This document shows, piece by piece, positions 61,665-64,000 of a DNA stretch of 64,000 bases (position 1 is its first letter; each line of letters starts with the position of its first letter). Where the stretch lies: the NCBI RefSeq assembly GCF_004365705.1, contig NZ_SOBN01000001.1:5194001-5258000 (forward strand), in the 5' to 3' direction. The notes under the pieces are model-generated. The model ran no database searches. It saw only the letters and a list, made by a program, of their open reading frames with translations, and was not told where the DNA came from. Source of the DNA: Streptomyces sp. 846.5 (GTDB taxonomy: Bacteria > Actinomycetota > Actinomycetes > Streptomycetales > Streptomycetaceae). The position numbers were made by a program, and so were the translations under genes.

Positions 61665-62824
61665 CCGGCGATGGCCTTCGCCCAGCCGGCGGCCAGGGTG
61701 GCCTTGGCCTTGGTGATCTGGGCCTGGGTCGGGAAGGTCGGGGTGCCGGTGACGGCGGGCAGCTTGGCGGCGGCGGCCGTGTCCAGGGTGCCCGCGGTCT
61801 TCATGGCGTCCATCTCGACCGGGCGGGCGAAGCCGCCGAGGAAGAGGTTCTGGCCCTCGGCGCTGTAGAGGTACTCCTCCCACAGCCGGGCGGCGGCCGG
61901 GTGCGGCGCCCACTTGTTGACGGCCTGGTTGTAGTAGTTGGCGTACAGGCCGTCGGTCGGGACGTTGACCTGCCAGTTGATGCCCTTGGACTTGAACTCG
62001 GCGGCGTAGCCGGCGTTGAGGTAGTCCCAGTCGATGGTGATCGGGGTCTCGCCGGACTCGACGGTGCTCTGCTTGGCCTGCACCGGGTTGAAGTTGCCCG
62101 CTTTCTTCAGCTTGGTGAAGAAGTCCAGGCCGGGCTGGATGTTGTCGAGGCTGCCGCCGTTGGCCAGGGCCGCCGCGTAGACGCCGGCGAAGGCCGCGCC
62201 GGCCTGGGTCGGGTCGCCGTTCAGCGCGACCATGCCCTTGTACTCGGGCTTGAGCAGGTCGGCGAAGGTCTTGGGGCAGTTCGGGACCTTGGTCTGGTTG
62301 CAGCCGATGGAGACGTAGCCGCCGTAGTCGTAGGTCCAGGAGCCGTCGGTGGCGGCCTGGCCGGTGGGGACGGAGGAGAAGCTGGCGACCTTGTACGGGG
62401 CGAACAGGCCCTGCTGGGCACCGCTGAGGGCGAAGGCGCCGCCGAGGTCCAGCACGTCGGGCGCGCGGCCCTGGCCCTTGCGGGTGGTGACGGCGTTGAT
62501 CTCGTCCTGGCTGGAACCCTCGGGGTTCTCGTCGTTGATCTTGATGCCGTACTTCTTGGTGAAGCCGTCCATGATCGCGCCGTAGTTGGCCCAGTCGCGG
62601 GGGAGGGTGATCGCGTTCAGCGTGCCCTCCTTCTTGGCGGCCGCGACCAGGGCGTCCATGCCCCCGAGGTCGGCCGCGGAGGTCGCGGTGGCAGCGCTCT
62701 TGGTGCCGGACGTGGAGCCGGCTGCAGTGGTCTTAGACGTCGAGGAACCACAGGCGCTGACAGCGAGCGCTGCGGCCACCAGGACGCCGGTGAGGGCGGC
62801 GGCCCGGGTACGGGAGGGGGTCAC
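61661..62824 (-). CDS. ABC importer substrate-binding lipoprotein
   Basis: 387 residues from GTG 62824 (AGGAGA upstream). Signal peptide with lipobox LAVSAC (Cys ~23) and a Ser/Thr linker. Extracellular solute-binding domain of the PotD/AfuA/2-aminoethylphosphonate type follows: EGTLNAITLPRDWANYGAIMDGFTKKYGIKI, APDVLDLGGAFA, TFADLLKPEYKGMVALNGDPTQAGAA and WDYLNAGYAAEFKSKGINW. Ligand may be a polyamine, phosphonate or Fe3+ complex; sequence alone does not decide. First gene of the importer operon and divergent from a GntR regulator. Confidence 0.9.
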   Translation of the reverse strand: MTPSRTRAAALTGVLVAAALAVSACGSSTSKTTAAGSTSGTKSAATATSAADLGGMDALVAAAKKEGTLNAITLPRDWANYGAIMDGFTKKYGIKINDENPEGSSQDEINAVTTRKGQGRAPDVLDLGGAFALSGAQQGLFAPYKVASFSSVPTGQAATDGSWTYDYGGYVSIGCNQTKVPNCPKTFADLLKPEYKGMVALNGDPTQAGAAFAGVYAAALANGGSLDNIQPGLDFFTKLKKAGNFNPVQAKQSTVESGETPITIDWDYLNAGYAAEFKSKGINWQVNVPTDGLYANYYNQAVNKWAPHPAAARLWEEYLYSAEGQNLFLGGFARPVEMDAMKTAGTLDTAAAAKLPAVTGTPTFPTQAQITKAKATLAAGWAKAIAG

Positions 62825-62857
62825 GAGGTCTCCTGACGAGGCGTCTGAAAGGCGAGA

Positions 62858-62871
62858 CTTGTTTGGACAAG
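62858..62871. promoter_or_regulatory. Inverted repeat CTTGT-TTGG-ACAAG, candidate GntR operator
   Basis: Located 34-47 bp upstream of the binding-protein start, in the divergent region with the GntR gene. Resembles HutC-subfamily operators (CTTGT...ACAAG). Likely controls the importer. Confidence 0.5.
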
Positions 62872-63049
62872 CTGGTGACAGTACGCCCGAGGATGATGAC
62901 AGCACGGTTAACGCGGCGTAGACACTTGCGCTCCTCTGGCTGTCGTTATCCTGCGTTCTGCACCGGTGTTTCACGCCTCACCCAGGTAACGGTACGATCA
63001 CGCAGTCGGCCGCACGGGGGTCGTGCCGGCGTCGGGTCGCCAAGAGTAC

Positions 63050-63057
63050 TGTGCACA
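63050..63057. promoter_or_regulatory. Palindrome TGTGCACA before the GntR gene
   Basis: An 8 bp palindrome ending 31 bp before the GntR start. A second possible operator for autoregulation. Confidence 0.3.
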
Positions 63058-63088
63058 ATCCAACCGCACTCATATGGAGGTTCACACG

Positions 63089-63826
63089 GTGGCAGCACGC
63101 CACGAGGAGATCGCCGAGGAGCTCCGCCGCGCCATCGACCGCGGCGAGTACCCCGTCGGCGGCACCCTTCCCACCGAGAGCGACCTCGCCGCCCGCTACG
63201 AGGTGTCCCGGGGCACGGTCCGCCAGGCCGTCGCCGCCCTCACCTCCGAGGGCCGGATCGGCTCCCGGCAGGGCGCCCGACGGGTGGTCCTCGGCAACCG
63301 CCGCAGCCAGAGCTTCGCCGAGCTGCGCAGCTTCGCCCAGTGGGCCAGGGCCATGGGCCGCACCGCCAGCGGGCGGGTGATCGAGCAGTACCGCCGCCCG
63401 GCCACCGCCGAGGACGCCGAGCGGCTGCAGCTCCCGCCGGGCTCCGACGTGCTGCAGGTGCTCCGGGTGCGTGGTCTGGACGGCGAGGCGGTGCTGGTCG
63501 AGCGCAACGCCTACCCGATCTGGGTGGCCGAGGCCGTGGAGCGGCTCCCGGCGGACTGCGAGTCCGTGGTCCAGGCCCTCTACGACGACATCGGCATCAT
63601 CTTCGCCTACGGCGAGCACACCATCGACGCCGTCGCCGCGGGCACCCAGGACGCCGAACTGCTGGGCATCCGACGCGGCGGACCGCTGCTGCGGATCCGG
63701 CGGACCACCACCACCCACGCCGGACGGCCCATCGAGTGGTCCGACGACCGCTACCGGCAGGGCTCGGTCAGCTTCGCCGTGTCCAACTCCATCGGCTCCA
63801 ACCCGCTTGCCCGGCACGTCGGGTGA
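63089..63826 (+). CDS. GntR family transcriptional regulator (HutC/UTRA type)
   Basis: 245 residues. The N-terminal GntR winged helix is visible: ARHEEIAEELRRAIDRGEYPVGGTLPTESDLAARYEVSRGTVRQAVAALTSEGRIGSRQGARRVV. The C-terminal UTRA ligand domain spans ~80-235 (FAELRSFAQWARAMG ... LQLPPGSDVLQVLRVRGLDGEAVLVERNAYPI). GTG 63089 is chosen because GGAGG lies nine bases upstream. Divergent from the ABC importer, so probably its regulator. The ligand is likely the imported compound. Confidence 0.9.
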   Translation: MAARHEEIAEELRRAIDRGEYPVGGTLPTESDLAARYEVSRGTVRQAVAALTSEGRIGSRQGARRVVLGNRRSQSFAELRSFAQWARAMGRTASGRVIEQYRRPATAEDAERLQLPPGSDVLQVLRVRGLDGEAVLVERNAYPIWVAEAVERLPADCESVVQALYDDIGIIFAYGEHTIDAVAAGTQDAELLGIRRGGPLLRIRRTTTTHAGRPIEWSDDRYRQGSVSFAVSNSIGSNPLARHVG

Positions 63827-63833
63827 GGAATCG

Positions 63834-64000
63834 TCAACTGCCGGTGGTGCCCGATGGGTTGGCCTTGGCGGTGACCGGCCTGTCGTTCTGGATCTCGTCG
63901 AAAAGCGTCGCCGAGCCGCTGGGCGACCACAGCACCGCCGAGGCCCCGCTGGGCGTGGTGTAGTTCTGCGTGGACAGCGGCACCGTCACGGTCTTCCCGC
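63834..64000 (-). CDS. Probable LytR-CpsA-Psr (LCP) family protein, C-terminal end (partial)
   Basis: Only the last ~54 residues are in the window: KTVTVPLSTQNYTTPSGASAVLWSPSGSATLFDEIQNDRPVTAKANPS, then a stop at 63,834. The pattern (TVPL ... Y ... G.SAVLW ... LF..I.ND.P) matches the C-terminus of LCP proteins, which attach anionic polymers to the cell wall. Convergent with the GntR gene (8 bp apart). The call is moderate because the catalytic domain is outside the window. Confidence 0.6.
   Translation of the reverse strand, partial: GKTVTVPLSTQNYTTPSGASAVLWSPSGSATLFDEIQNDRPVTAKANPSGTTGS

Overview
The window is about 70% GC. It has GTG starts and many four-base stop/start overlaps, and it reads as the chromosome of a Streptomyces-like actinomycete (Streptomyces, Kitasatospora or Streptacidiphilus). 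Positions ~1-22,700 carry a gene order I recognise from Streptomyces chromosomes: phosphohexose mutase, purine nucleoside phosphorylase, lpdA, a DeoR regulator, a propionyl/acetyl-CoA carboxylase set (alpha, beta, epsilon subunits with maf and a 41-codon membrane peptide), birA, adenylate cyclase, a GGDEF protein (cdgE-like), fdhD and hutH. No tRNA, rRNA, CRISPR array, prophage or intact insertion sequence was seen.

Several accessory blocks interrupt this core. (1) 1,394-7,871 (minus): a translationally coupled operon for a surface polysaccharide, with a processive GT2 synthase, a membrane-anchored GH26 glycosidase, a Pro-rich polytopic protein, a GT39-like transferase and GtrA. (2) 8,563-9,120: an intact antitoxin next to a PIN toxin gene broken by an internal deletion. 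(3) 22,771-34,322: a histidine-utilisation region (hutH, then hutU, an M20 amidohydrolase, hutF, hutI), with an RpiR regulator, a VIT-type transporter and small membrane proteins between hutH and hutU. The M20 enzyme sits where the formylglutamate-hydrolysing step is expected. (4) 34,449-41,818: a cell-surface locus with two LAxTG sortase-type substrates, a WxL-like protein, a DUF916 (WxL-interacting) protein, a further anchored protein, and a response regulator/histidine kinase pair. Three of the secreted proteins share one two-cysteine domain. I regard this as the most interesting system in the window.

41,823-54,465 is mostly housekeeping: GtrA, purK-purE, an M19 dipeptidase, a TetR-controlled permease/amidohydrolase pair, a Uma2 protein, a CoA-binding protein, a UDP-glucose dehydrogenase, an acyl-CoA dehydrogenase and small proteins. 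54,586-62,824 (minus) holds a histidase-like lyase lacking the Ser needed for the MIO cofactor, an LtrA protein, an SMR exporter, a HAD phosphatase and a complete ABC importer. A GntR regulator lies divergent to the importer. The window ends in the 3' end of a probable LCP (LytR-CpsA-Psr) gene.

Repeats are a second theme. Six ~75-100 bp inverted repeats with GCGCGGGGAACTGCGCG arms lie between genes, mostly at convergent gene ends. A 44 bp tandem array follows the hutF stop codon. Other GC-rich hairpins have entered coding ends or interiors (amidohydrolase N-terminus, LtrA C-terminus, ABC ATPase). Gene functions come from motif recognition; regulatory sites come from symmetry and position and are inferences.
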